From NCBI GenBank assembly GCA_905397405.1, contig CAJPVJ010000123.1, positions 1 through 38,215 on the forward strand: a DNA stretch of 38,215 bases. The letters run 5' to 3'. Numbering within the stretch: position 1 is the first letter of the stretch; each line of letters starts with the position of its first letter. Under the pieces are notes generated by a model. It was given only the letters and a program-made list of their open reading frames with translations, was not told the DNA's origin and did not search any database. Origin of the DNA: Oppiella nova (taxonomy: Eukaryota; Arthropoda; Arachnida; Sarcoptiformes; Oppiidae). This document shows positions 24,127 to 38,215 of the stretch, piece after piece. The translations under genes were made by a program, and so were the position numbers.

Positions 24127-26210
24127 GTTGTCTCTGTCTCTGTAGTGACATTAAAGTCACAACACTTGTCAGTCCCAGTGTCGAAATGCACATAAATAAC
24201 TACCAGTGCCTGTGCCTGAGAAACACTGTAAGCAATGTCCTGTCAATGTCTCAAAACGATTACGAAATAAATACTAAATGTAAGACTAAAAGAAAAAATT
24301 GCAATGAATTTAATGTACAAAATATTATTTCTCTTATGGCCTCTAATCTCATACTTTGATCAATGGTTGAGTCGACAGAGTGTGAGCGCTCACAGAGTCA
24401 GAGAAAAATTGAATGAGAATTCAAACATTAAATATAATACTTATAATTCTCGACCAAATTCTGTGACCACAGTATTATTCAACTCTACATGAGTTCGTCG
24501 ACACCACACAACTCCACAAACAACACAAACACTTACAGTATTATATGATTAATAATATAATTCAATCATCCAATTCATTACAAGTTAAATGTTTCAATTT
24601 TAGCGAATGTATGAAATATAATATCAAATCAAATATTATTATGAATTTAATAGTGATATTTTATTCTCACCGTAGTATTAGGTATTAGCATATTATGGAA
24701 ATGTTGGCAATTTTTATACTGTATTATACTGTACTACAATTTGTAACTTTTTAAAAATAGAATGTTTATAGTTAATAATTATGTTGCCTACAGTATATCA
24801 CTATTATATTTAATTTAGAATTAATTTCAAATCATAATAAAATAAATATAAAATGTTTAAGTAGTGTATATTTAGCATTTTACATTTCTATATAGCCTTT
24901 ATATATTTTGTATAGATTTATTCATTAATTGTAATTCAGAATTTATATTTTAAACTTATATTATATTTTATTTTATATGAGTAAGATCCGGTAAGTCTTT
25001 TTAAATGGTAAAACATTTAAAAAGTGTTTGCTATAAAATATAATATAGGAGAAAACCTTAATATTAGCCAGCATATTCATCAAATTTATAGATAATAAAC
25101 TAATGCAAAAATATGAATGTTTTAACACAAGTAAATAAATCATTTTAGTTTTTAATAGTTTATTCATTTTATATAAAAATAAACCAATGGAAATAATGAG
25201 GCTTTAAAAAGCTATTCTTTATATTAATGATTTAATCACAAGTATTGAATATACTGTACTAATAAATTCATACTACCATAAGTTTATTGATTACTGTACA
25301 CATCAGCTTATATTTGTGATGAATATGCTGGCTAATATTAAGGCTTTGCTCCTAAATTATATTTTATAACAACCAATTTTTAAACACTATTTAAAAAGAC
25401 TTTTACGGGATCTTATACTGTATATGAGTTATTTAATATTTAATATTAATCTATACAACACCTAGATTTTTGTCCAACACATATTTTGCTGTACTGTATA
25501 AGATACTCAATATTGTCTATATCAAAGATATACTACTGTATATCAGAGTACTTCTAATTGCTTTCAAATTTAAATAATAAATTCAAATAAATTGTTTTTA
25601 AATGAGCACAATATTTTAATCAATAAACATAATGCATGTTAATAATAATTTAAGTAAGTAAAAGTTCTAATATTTTCATTGTTAAAAATGCAAGTTCTTA
25701 ACTTGATCACTATAAACTACTGTATTATAATTACAAATTCTGTATTAACGTTAAAATTGCAGTTAACCTTGTTAAAAGAGCACTTTTCCAATAATGAATT
25801 TAATTGAATTTGTTTGTTATACAGTATGTTATTGTTAGTTATAATACATAATATGCATATATTATATCTTCCAATTGATTATGTTCTAATTTAATCATTG
25901 TCATACTATGACAACAAAATTAAGATCCAATATTCTTAATTAATTAATTAAAACTCCAGTTGTTGATATTAATTTACAAACTAAAATATCAATTAAATTT
26001 GTACCTTTTATATTGTTTTACTATGATTTCAATTCAATTATAAATCTTTTGTTTTGTTTTAATTTATTTTGGGTATTATTTTTTAGAAATTAAACTTAAG
26101 ATTAAGTGCATTACAAAGAGGAAAGACATTAATCTTAATCATAATTGGTTTTAATCTTTAATCACAATCTTTAAAATGTTTAAACAGCAGGAATAGTGTG
26201 AGCACTCAAA

Positions 26211-26235
26211 CAGAGAGAGAGAGAGAGAGAGAGAG
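26211..26235. repeat. (AG)n microsatellite
   Basis: Perfect AG array of about 12 units upstream of GATA gene B. Confidence 0.95.
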
Positions 26236-26769
26236 CCTGTCATTCAAACATTTTATATAATATTCTATATATACTGTATGTGTATAACGAGAAAAATAAA
26301 GAAAAAGACAAAATCATAATTGAAATAATCATTTAAAATAATTATATCTTTCTCTTTTCTCGTGTATGTGTTTGTAATATAATTTAAAAATGCATGAACA
26401 TCCAAGTTGTCATCAAGTGGGGTCACCACAGTTCTACACATATGCCACAATTAGTTTATGACATTAATTTTTAAAAATATCATATTTAATTTTGAACAAA
26501 GAATACAAATAAAATAATACTTTATTTTAAATACCTAGTTACATGAGAGACATTAAATCAAAATTCAATTTTGCTTTCATATGACTGATTGTTTAACATT
26601 ACATTCACTATTATGTAAGCAGAGCTTAAAAGCAGATTATGTTATAATTCCCTTTATTTTATATGAACTATGCTGAAACAAAAATTGTAATATTTATTTT
26701 AAGTTTACTCTTAACCCACTAATCAATAAGTTCAATCCCAGTATGCCTCATAAATTATGAGTTATAATT

Positions 26770-27175
26770 AAGGATGTTAAAATACGGTATTTTATTTTTT
26801 GATTGTATTATACGTGTATTATACGGTATAATACGGTATTTTATGTATTTTATGGTATTTTATATTTATTAAAGTATAAGAACACAAATATAATAAATCA
26901 ATAGATTCTACATTTGCCATCAATTTGAATGAAATATTTAAGACAATTACATCTATTTCTACGTAATTTGACAAATAATTAACTGTTAATTAATTAAATA
27001 ATAAATTCCAACAATATTAATAAGCATTTGACCATTGTATTAGATTTTAAAACATTTGGCGCCAGTTTCGTGTATGTTAAAATACATGTATTTTATTTTT
27101 GACTTGGTATTATACGCGTATTATACGTGTACAGTATAATACATGGTATTTTATGTATTATACGGAGACTTACAT
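26770..27175. repeat. Paired ATAC-GTATTTTA-rich repeats, probable transposon remnant
   Basis: Two blocks of about 100 bp (26774-26870 and 27072-27175) share the order TTAAAATAC, GTATTTTATTTTTGA, TATTATACG-GTATTATACG, GGTATTTTATGTATT. About 200 bp of ordinary AT-rich DNA lies between them. Such strings of short palindromes built from GTATTTTA are common at hAT ends, but boundaries and target duplications are not clear. Confidence 0.45.
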
Positions 27176-28105
27176 CTCTAGTTATAATACAGACACAAAC
27201 TCTGTGATATTTAATCATATTACACTACTACACATATTGCAATTCTAATAGCTCCTTTAAAAAATAATTTAAGCATAATTTCTGTACTTTTAAAATGAAA
27301 CAATATTTTTTAACTATTCTTTAATATTACTGTTCAATGTTTTTTAATATACCGTAGTCTGTATAGTCTGTAGAGCACTTATTTTTAAGTTTTCAGATCT
27401 ATCTTATATGTAAGTATTTATATGACCAAATCTTACATAAATAAATGATTATAGCTTTTTTGTTAAGCCTTTTATAAAATATATAATTTGTTTAGTTATA
27501 ACACATATTATTAAATTATAAACTACTCAATTATTATTCGTTAAATCCTTTACAGTATTTATATTTATATATTTACGACATTTTAAGATTATAGATTTAT
27601 ATTTCATTTAACTATAAACAATAATTCTGTATTCGGCATTGGTTTTTAACATTAAACTTTTTAATTAATAATTTAGATTTTCAATTTGTAAATTATATAT
27701 CAAATTATAATAATATTCATATGCATTTTTAATTTGTGAGACAATTGGATTTGTGAAAATTTAATTAATAAAAATGTTGAAAGTAACTCATTGCTACTTC
27801 TATTTTTAAATATATCGTAATTGCCACTCAATTGATTATACATTACTTTCATCATTTGCAATATTATATGAATATTGCAAATATTGTCTGATATTTGTAA
27901 TATAAATATATAATTTGTGACAAAATAATAAGAAACAATAGTTACCTGACCATATTTCTACTCTGTTCTCATATCTATAGGCGTTATTTGAATATAAACT
28001 AATGTTATCTATAATACTGTACAGTATAAGTATGTTTGAGACGAATATGCTATTGAATAGATGATAATTGAATGGGAACTCATATTTTGCACCTATAATG
28101 CAGTG

Positions 28106-31620
<3,515 letters not shown>

Positions 31621-32841
31621 GAAAAGCACATTTACACCCAATTCTTGCATACATACCATACAAGTAAGAATTTATTCATTTACCTGTACTATAGATACAC
31701 TACAGCTCTGTATTAATAATGTGTAATATTTCTGTCAAGTTTTGTTTGTTCCTTCAAATATTATAAACACTATTATTGTATCAATAAATCATTTTATTAT
31801 TTATTTCTTTTCATAACTCATTCTCAGCTGTTTTCAAAGAAATATCATTTGAAATGAGTTTTGTGTTTAGTTGATAACATAGAACATAGCATCTGATTAT
31901 TATATTATATCTATCAAATATATCTTATATCCGTAGATACCAATCATTGGTGCGATAGGATATTACAAAATGTCATTCACATAATGATAAGAGTTGTTTG
32001 AAATGTGTTATCTATAGGACTATCAATAACTCAAAAAACATCTAAACTTATAGATTGCAAATTTTATATGATTATACTGTATATTTTAATGAAAATATTA
32101 TACTAGATTAGTATATAATACTGTGCAATAGAAATTATATAATACTGTAGAAATGTTTGAACAGATTCTCGTATATAAAATCTAACTATTATTGTAAATA
32201 AATATAAGATTAGAATCAAATAATCATGAAATTTGTGTTAAAGTTGTGATAAACTAATCAGCAAAACATAAATATCTTATATTTATTGGTTTTGATGTGT
32301 TTTCACGATATGATGACATAAACATAGATTAGTGTAAAGAATATTGCATTACATTTATATCATATCTTATCATTGCTTTCACATTCAAATTGTATTGTAA
32401 TCTTGTTTTGCATTTAACTCAACAAAACAAACTCAACAAAAGTGTGTTTCACTCGATGTTCATCCAAATAATGAATCATTATTTTGAAACTACAATACTT
32501 CTAATCTAATCGCTAACTTTAATCTAATTTTTTTGTTCAAAACAATTAAAATTTGTTTAACATAAATTTTTTGTTATAAATTATGTTTTATTTAACTGAT
32601 ATTAATTACTGTTAAAACATTATTGCTGACAATTATTTATTAAATATAATATTGAAGGAAATTAATGGCAATACCTGCGGACAATCTCAACAGAGCTCCC
32701 AAACGTCTCTATAGGGATGGCTCGTTATAACAACATAAATCATATTATCAACAAATCAAACATAACCAAGGACAATTGGGCAGTTGGACAATGACTATCA
32801 TTCAAAATACAGACCACTCAATACACCAACTAAATGTATAC

Positions 32842-32994
32842 GAGTTTATAAGATGCAAATAAATCAATCGATGAATAAAAATGGTGACTATTCATAAAAA
32901 TTTTACATTAAAAAAAGGGTTTACTCATTCAAACTAATAAACTTTTATTCACCATTTTTATTCATCAATTGATTTATTTGCATCTTATAAACTC
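32842..32994. mobile_element. Hairpin MITE, copy 3
   Basis: The arms GAGTTTATAAGATGCAAATA and GATGAATAAAAATGGTGA pair with the right end, giving a near-perfect stem. The interior TTTACTCATTCAAACTAATAAA is shared with copy 1. At 153 bp it is the shortest family member here. Confidence 0.8.
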
Positions 32995-33000
32995 AATATA

Positions 33001-33197
33001 TGTATTTATAATATACAAAAAAGATCAATCGATGAATAAAAATGAATGACTATTGATAAATAATTTGTGATGAATGTAAGCTAAGTTTGAAAACTTTTAT
33101 TAGTTTGAATGAGTAAATTTGCTTTCAATGTAAAATTATTTATCAATAGTCATTCATTTTTATTCATCGATTGATCTTTTTGTATATTATAAATACA
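33001..33197. mobile_element. Hairpin MITE, copy 4, interior in opposite orientation
   Basis: It begins TGTATTTATAATATACAAAA six bases after copy 3. Its arms extend over 65 bp (through GAATGACTATTGATAAATAATTT) and are nearly identical to copy 1. The interior reads TAGTTTGAATGAGTAAA, the reverse complement of the interior of copies 1-3. Confidence 0.85.
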
Positions 33198-33549
33198 TAT
33201 ATACATGTATGTATATGTATATCGGCTTTAATTAGCAGTACTATCAAATCGTTTTAAGTTAGTAATGAGTTATATTAATATAATAAATTTGTGTCAAAAT
33301 CACTGCAATAAATATTAATCTATTGAATTTCTCATTTAAAACTGTATTTGTTGTTGTGTTTAATTGATACATAATTATAAATATATTCGCTAAAATTAAG
33401 TTCAAATAAGTTTAAATAATTTTTTATTTAAATAAATATTAAATTAAATACATACATATTGTATATAAAATATATTGAATCAGGATTTCTTATATTGCAA
33501 TTCAATTCAATTATACAACAATTTGGGCTCATTTTCAAGTCTATAAGAC

Positions 33550-34553
33550 TTATGAGTAAAATGTTGGCAAATATATGAGACTGAAGATGACTACGTGGAC
33601 GGACAGGTATGTTGGATGTAGTGGTTGTCCAGCATTACAAAGATCTCCTCTACAGAAGCACATAAAAAATGTCTTCTTCTTATTCCCATAAAAAGTTTGA
33701 GCGCATCTCTCCTTCTGATCGCTCGGAGGTCTTTGCAAACACATCCTTTCGGTGGCCATCAGGTGCTGTCCTTCATCTTCCCCTTCAATTGATTTGCCGC
33801 ACCAGCCTTTCCATCAATATATACATATACATGAATATACCAATATATAGATATTAAGTCAATCATAATACTGTATATTACAGTTAGTTATACTGTACTT
33901 CACGGGTACTGTACTAACCACTGGCACATGGCTGTGCCTCCACAGCTGATTCTTCCACAGTTGTTGTGTTCAATTCAAACGCATCTCTACCTAACCATTT
34001 GAAAGCAATCAATGATTATATGCTGTATTAAATGATAAACAATACAATGTATAACATTAATATTATTATTACTAATTAGCAATTCCTATAACAATTGATT
34101 GTGTGGTGAATGTAAAACTTATTCAATTTATAAGAATACGTGTACTTATTATACACAAAAACAAAAGGTATATTTCTACTCTGCATTCATACCATGCAAA
34201 CATCAATACAATGACTGTTGAAACATATGATTAGAAATGATGTGAAAGTGATTTAATGAACTTGAAGAACATAGTTGTGAATACAATGTCTGATAAATCC
34301 CTGACACCATTAAAAACACGAAATGCATGTAAGTACGAGACACCTGCACACTAATATGGATATATGGATGCCTTATATACATGTAGTAAGAAATGGTGAC
34401 CTAAATTGCAATAATTATGTGTATTTTGTACGGAAAGATAATTGAATGGAAATGTATTGTTTGTGGCATTAAATGGCTGGTCTGTACTCACAGTCGCCGA
34501 GCGGTCCTCTGGAGCGGCAAACATAGCATCGTTTCACTCGTGCCTCCACTTCA
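33550..34553 (-). CDS. Ly6/uPAR (three-finger) protein with GPI-anchor signal, 5' exon missing
   Basis: Two exons are visible: 34553-34492 (phases 2 in, 1 out, GTGAGT donor) and 33806-33550 (terminal, stop TAA). The first gives VKRCYVCRSRGPLGDC, a typical opening of a Ly6 domain. The second continues through CAQTFYGNKKKTFFMCFCRG and ends the domain with the hallmark DLCN. A hydrophobic tail (YLSVHVVIFSLIYLPTFY) reaching the C terminus is a GPI-attachment signal. The product is expected to be a small extracellular, membrane-anchored protein. I count nine cysteines over the two exons, one of them encoded across the splice. A signal-peptide exon must lie upstream on the minus strand (between about 34600 and 35380 or beyond) but was not identified. 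The acceptor before 33806 (GGAAAG) is not ideal. Confidence 0.75.
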
Positions 34554-35387
34554 CTGATCACTTGCAATGAAATCAATACATTTGTCAACACAAATACATT
34601 CAACTCTATTCTGCCCCTCAATAACAACATATCAATTAATTGTATAAATATAGTAGAATTACTCTTAAGCTAAACTAGTATTCAAAACAATATTCAAAGT
34701 AATGTGCAACAAATGCATTGCATTATAACAATAATTGTGATCAAAAATTATATTCTCTTAGTTTAGCATTTGTTGTGTCGATTGTATTTGACTGCATAGA
34801 AGTGGTGCCCAAATATTCTACGGTATACTTCATATGTAGTATTGGTAGCATTAAGGACAGGGAACCGGTTTATAACTAGTCTTTCATATAGCAATCAAAT
34901 GTCAATTGTGGACAACATTAGTGCCAACCCTTAGTTCGAGTGGAATGACTCTATAGTTGGTTTATTGGACCAAAGATGGTGATCTCTTCATACCACTGCC
35001 CCATAACTTATCAAATTGTCCAGCTCACTTCTCTATATCATATACTGTACTCTAACTCCCAATCATTTATTCATTCAAATCAAATGAGTTTCTCGTCAAT
35101 TAAGTGTTTATAGTATACTAAATGATTGTGAATGAATAACTGAATTGTGATTTATGAAAAAAGTGTTTGTAGTGTAATATTGAATATTATGGTTATTATG
35201 GTGTTTTTGTATTGTTTGAACACTAATTATCTTGACTTTCACTGATGGTTAAGGATTGTGTGGTATGAGTGCTAAGAGTGCGCACAAGTATTTGATCGTA
35301 TGAGTGAATGAGTGTTCACTATTTACTCATATTTTACCAAGTTCGCTTTTATTTAAAGTCAAGAAAGTTGTTTTAAATATTTAAAAC
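34554..35387. promoter_or_regulatory. Divergent intergenic or upstream region of the Ly6 and ZP genes
   Basis: About 830 bp separate the first visible Ly6 exon (leftward) from the ATG of the ZP gene (rightward). It should contain the missing signal-peptide exon of the Ly6 gene, the 5' UTRs and at least one promoter. No specific motif could be assigned. Confidence 0.35.
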
Positions 35388-37408
35388 ATGATGAGTAACT
35401 CAATTGTAATTATATTGTCATTAAATATAGTAAGTACACTTAAGTTATAATATGTAATACAATATTATAAAACTTCAAAGATCCTAGACTCTAGGACCTA
35501 AAATCTAACTATTTTAAATTAATTATATGAATTTTTAAAAGAGTACTTAATAAATAATTTATAGTAGCTAGTTATTTCTAATTGTATTTGTAAAATTATT
35601 TATGATTTTATAAATATTTTAAATAAGAAATAAAGTGAAAAGTGCATAACATATATTACAAATATACTGTATAGTAATTGATAAGCTAATGACCCAATAA
35701 TATAATGATGGATCTGACAATTGTATAGATTTATGCTGTCCTCAGCCAAACCCAACACCCGTTTAATAATAATCATTCAAATGGCCATAAAAATAGGTTT
35801 GAGAGAAGACGTCCATTCATTAGAGCCAATGAAAGCCGTGATGACGGTCTGGTCACCAGTGAATTCATAGATGATAAGGTCAAAGGTAATCAATTATACT
35901 GTTATACTGTTTCTTAATCAATTGGCAATAGTTAGCATTTTGATTATATGATTACTGTATATGAGCTGTCACATTTTATAAAAAGCACATCAAAACAATT
36001 ATTTGGTTCAATTACATCTAATCAATTGAATGCAGAATTTGCAATCAGATTATTATACCGTACAATACAATGTAGTTACTAGGCCATATTATTTTATTTG
36101 TCCCTGCGTATTACACATATTCATGATTAAAGGGGGTGAATATTAGCGTTGCCACGACTTTTCCGAGATTGGAGGACAGGTGGTAAAATCAGGAATTTTC
36201 TTGGAAGACTTTTGGAGGACAAAAGTTATAACATTAGGGATCATTTATCATTTCAATTTATTTATTATAGAATATTTTCACATAAAATTAAATTCAATTA
36301 CAGTAATTCTTCTATTTCTTTATATGGAAATGTTTGAAAATAAATATATTTTCTGTCACATGAGACAATTAAAATTATACCTGATCAAAACTACGTCCTC
36401 CAAAATTACTTGACTTTTTTATTGAAATATTAACTTATAAAATATATTAAAATAAAAAGTTAAAATCTAGTTAACAAATAAGTTGAACTCTATTTGAGTG
36501 TACCGTATACTGAATATTTAGCACTATTCCTAGAATTTATAAGTAAGAGATTTTTATTATACTGTATATGATATCACAATTATCACAATAATCCGGTCCT
36601 CCATGAATATTCCATATAAATTATAATTTCTAGGTTTAAAGTAATAATGAAATTAAATTATTCATAATTTATGAATTAAAATTTGGATAATACATGTATT
36701 TATCATAATTCATAAAAATTATGTCAAAGATTGACAAGAAAATTAAAATTTATTTGAACAAATTCTTGTGGGGGACATTTGATTACCCTCCACAACCCCT
36801 CTGGAGAACTGTGCCACTGGAGGACTGTTCTCCAGAATGGAGGTGGTCTGGCAACGCTAGTGAACATATGAACATATTATGTAGGATTTTATGTAAAACT
36901 CATCATTATATCATATAATTATAGGTAGATTTTGGCATTATTTTTATTTCTATTATTAACAAACTATATAATCTTATAATCTTATAAAGTAGTTTAATAC
37001 AGTACAAATGTTTTCTCTAATAAATAATTATCAATTAGTTTGTTTTAATTTTAATTTAATAATAATTTAGGTGTACAGCAGAGTTATAAAGAAAGAGACT
37101 ATTTAAGGCTTAAATTTTAAGCAATTATTAGAAATATAAGTTATAATAAATTATAATATAAATTATTTAAATATTATTTGTGCACAAATTATATGAATAT
37201 TAATGAATGACTGTTTGTGTGATGATGTGGTCATACAGTTGTACTCCGGTGTGAACCCGAAGAGACAGTAATTGGTATGAACTTCAGTGAGCCTTTCCGT
37301 GGAGTGGTAGTGGCCGGGGGTTCAGACAGTCGGTGTCGGGTTCGCGGAGACGGACGACAAACCTATTTACTATACGTCCCACACAATGAGTGCGATACAC
37401 AACATGTG
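35388..37408 (+). CDS. ZP-domain secreted/cuticular protein, 5' part; continues beyond window
   Basis: Exons 35388-35429, 35729-35885 and 37239 to about 37405-37408. Exon 1 plus the start of exon 2 encode a signal peptide (MMSNSIVIILSLNIIYAVLS, cleavage likely before QTQHPF). Strong GTAAGT donor, TTGTATAG acceptor, phase 0. A basic, Asn/Arg-rich linker follows. Exon 3 (phase 1 join) begins the ZP-N domain: VVLRCEPEETVIGMNFSEPF, then RGVVVAGG, an SRCRVRGDG segment, and TYLLYVPHNECDT, giving the expected first three ZP cysteines. The exact donor of exon 3 is ambiguous (GTGGTC or GTCAGT). ZP proteins polymerise in apical extracellular matrix. The remaining ZP-C half, any transmembrane segment and the 3' end lie past 38215. 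The second intron holds a hAT-like element. Confidence 0.8.
36144..36859. mobile_element. hAT-like non-autonomous element, 716 bp
   Basis: Terminal inverted repeats TAGCGTTGCCA (11 bp, perfect). Flanks GTGAATAT and GTGAACAT form an 8-bp target duplication with one mismatch that fits the hAT pattern nTnnnnAn. Subterminal regions are rich in GGAGGAC/GTCCTCC and CTGGAG motifs in both orientations, typical transposase-binding clusters. Short open frames inside show no transposase similarity. It is inserted in the second intron of the ZP gene. Confidence 0.75.
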
Positions 37409-38215
37409 GTCAGTCCTTACATTATGAGGCATTCAAGCAAACCCCGCATTTCAATTTTGCTTTCATATAAGTTATACGATATAACTGATCAGTACTGTTT
37501 AATACAGTGAAAGGTTATTTATAAATTGCATCCTACTAATAATAGTGGGTAAAGGTTAGAGATTTTAAAATTCATCGTATAAATTGAGTATTATGTTGGT
37601 TAAAAAATTATATTTACAATAATAATATATTTTGACAGTGAATCTTTAATTAATTACTGTATTTGCTAAATTAGTGAAAAATACTTTATTTTAACTTGAT
37701 TTGAGATATGCACCAAAAGATGACATGAACTCTGCTTACATAGTATACTGTATGACTGCATAGCATTGAAAGTACAGTAGTATTAACTTTTATGCTACTC
37801 ATATAGTTCATGTCATCTTTTTGTATGTTGCTGTCTCATATATGGTTGATTTAATTGTATTATTATTTAATTTTAACCAGCATAATATTCAATTTATATG
37901 ACAAATTTAAAAATCGCTAACATTTACCTACTACTCATTCTTAAAATTATTAGGTTATCATTTATAAATAGGCAATCAATCACTGGTTTAACGTTTAACA
38001 TAATTAAAGTCATATGAAAGCAGAGTTCAAATTCTGGTTTTGCTTTAATGTATTTCTTATATGCAAAATATTCTCAATTCTCTATATATGAACCAATAAA
38101 ATTTGATACATTTCAAAAATATGTTTATCTCTAAACCATTAATTGATAACAATCTTTAACAAGGTTAATTATACAATAATTAAATAATTTATCCAGTATT
38201 TTGGAAATATTTATA
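37409..38215. other. Intron of the ZP gene or 3' flank, repeat-bearing
   Basis: No further exon is recognised to the window end. Two copies of a dispersed motif of about 36 bp (consensus AGCAAAACCAGAATTTGAAC then TCTGCTTTCATATGA) lie at 37430-37472 (diverged) and 38012-38050 (opposite orientation). TACTGTA/TACAGTA motifs recur at 37744-37776. Confidence 0.5.

Larger units (their letters stand above)
19030..28105. other. Long gene-poor stretch between the two GATA genes
   Basis: No complete gene is recognised in about 9 kb. Two less AT-rich islands stand out, at 19730-20220 and 24125-24500, either of which could hold untranslated exons or regulatory DNA of the flanking GATA genes. Also present are CT/AG microsatellites at 21191-21218, 24089-24122 and 26211-26235, a hairpin MITE (22978-23178), a TACGTACGCA-type element (23218-23366), and a pair of ATACGGTATTTTA-rich repeats (26770-27175). 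Remaining open frames are AT-rich and unremarkable. Confidence 0.6.
31621..33549. other. Intergenic region with two adjacent hairpin MITEs
   Basis: AT-rich spacer between the 3' end of GATA gene B and the Ly6 gene. Candidate AATAAA signals for gene B lie near 31781. Apart from the MITEs at 32842-32994 and 33001-33197 nothing is recognised. Confidence 0.6.

Noticed and set aside
36149-36918. Short open frames inside the 36144-36859 element
   Set aside because: No DDE or hAT transposase features, and the frames overlap the terminal repeats. The element looks non-autonomous.

Overview
This is a eukaryotic nuclear window: AT-rich, split genes with GT-AG introns, (CT)n microsatellites and many short DNA transposons. 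The gene content (two GATA-4/5/6-class factors in tandem, a ZP-domain protein, a GPI-anchored Ly6 protein, an N-terminal fibrillar-collagen fragment, OGG1) indicates an animal. Arthropod-type ZP and Ly6 genes and mostly short introns suggest an arthropod, possibly a mite or other chelicerate. The species cannot be fixed from the sequence.

Layout. (1) 1-4990: minus-strand 5' end of a fibrillar collagen V/XI-like gene (TSPN domain; exons at 4884-4989, 3778-3981, 3445-3710, 2964-3348, 2611-2714). An almost identical inverted copy of two of its exons lies at 710-1246 and stops exactly at a single N (1300), which looks like an assembly join. (2) 5915-7433: a small two-helix, Mic10-like gene (+) convergent with OGG1 (-). 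(3) 7434-12896: AT-rich desert with a second single-N join (8997) flanked by an 83-bp duplication. (4) 12897-19029: GATA factor A, seven coding exons, with a possible alternative C terminus. (5) 19030-28105: long gene-poor stretch with repeats and two more GC-rich islands. (6) 28106-31620: GATA factor B, five coding exons. (7) 33550-34553: Ly6/three-finger GPI-anchored protein (-), divergent from (8) a ZP-domain gene starting at 35388 (+), whose second intron carries a 716-bp hAT-like element and which runs off the right end.

The two same-strand GATA genes about 9 kb apart are the biological centrepiece. Both have the class 4/5/6 signature after the C-terminal finger, and the arrangement recalls the known insect pannier/serpent/GATAe cluster. 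Gene models were built by hand from reading frame, splice sites and phase. All exon joins listed are phase-consistent, but none is supported by transcript data. No rRNA, tRNA or CRISPR was recognised.
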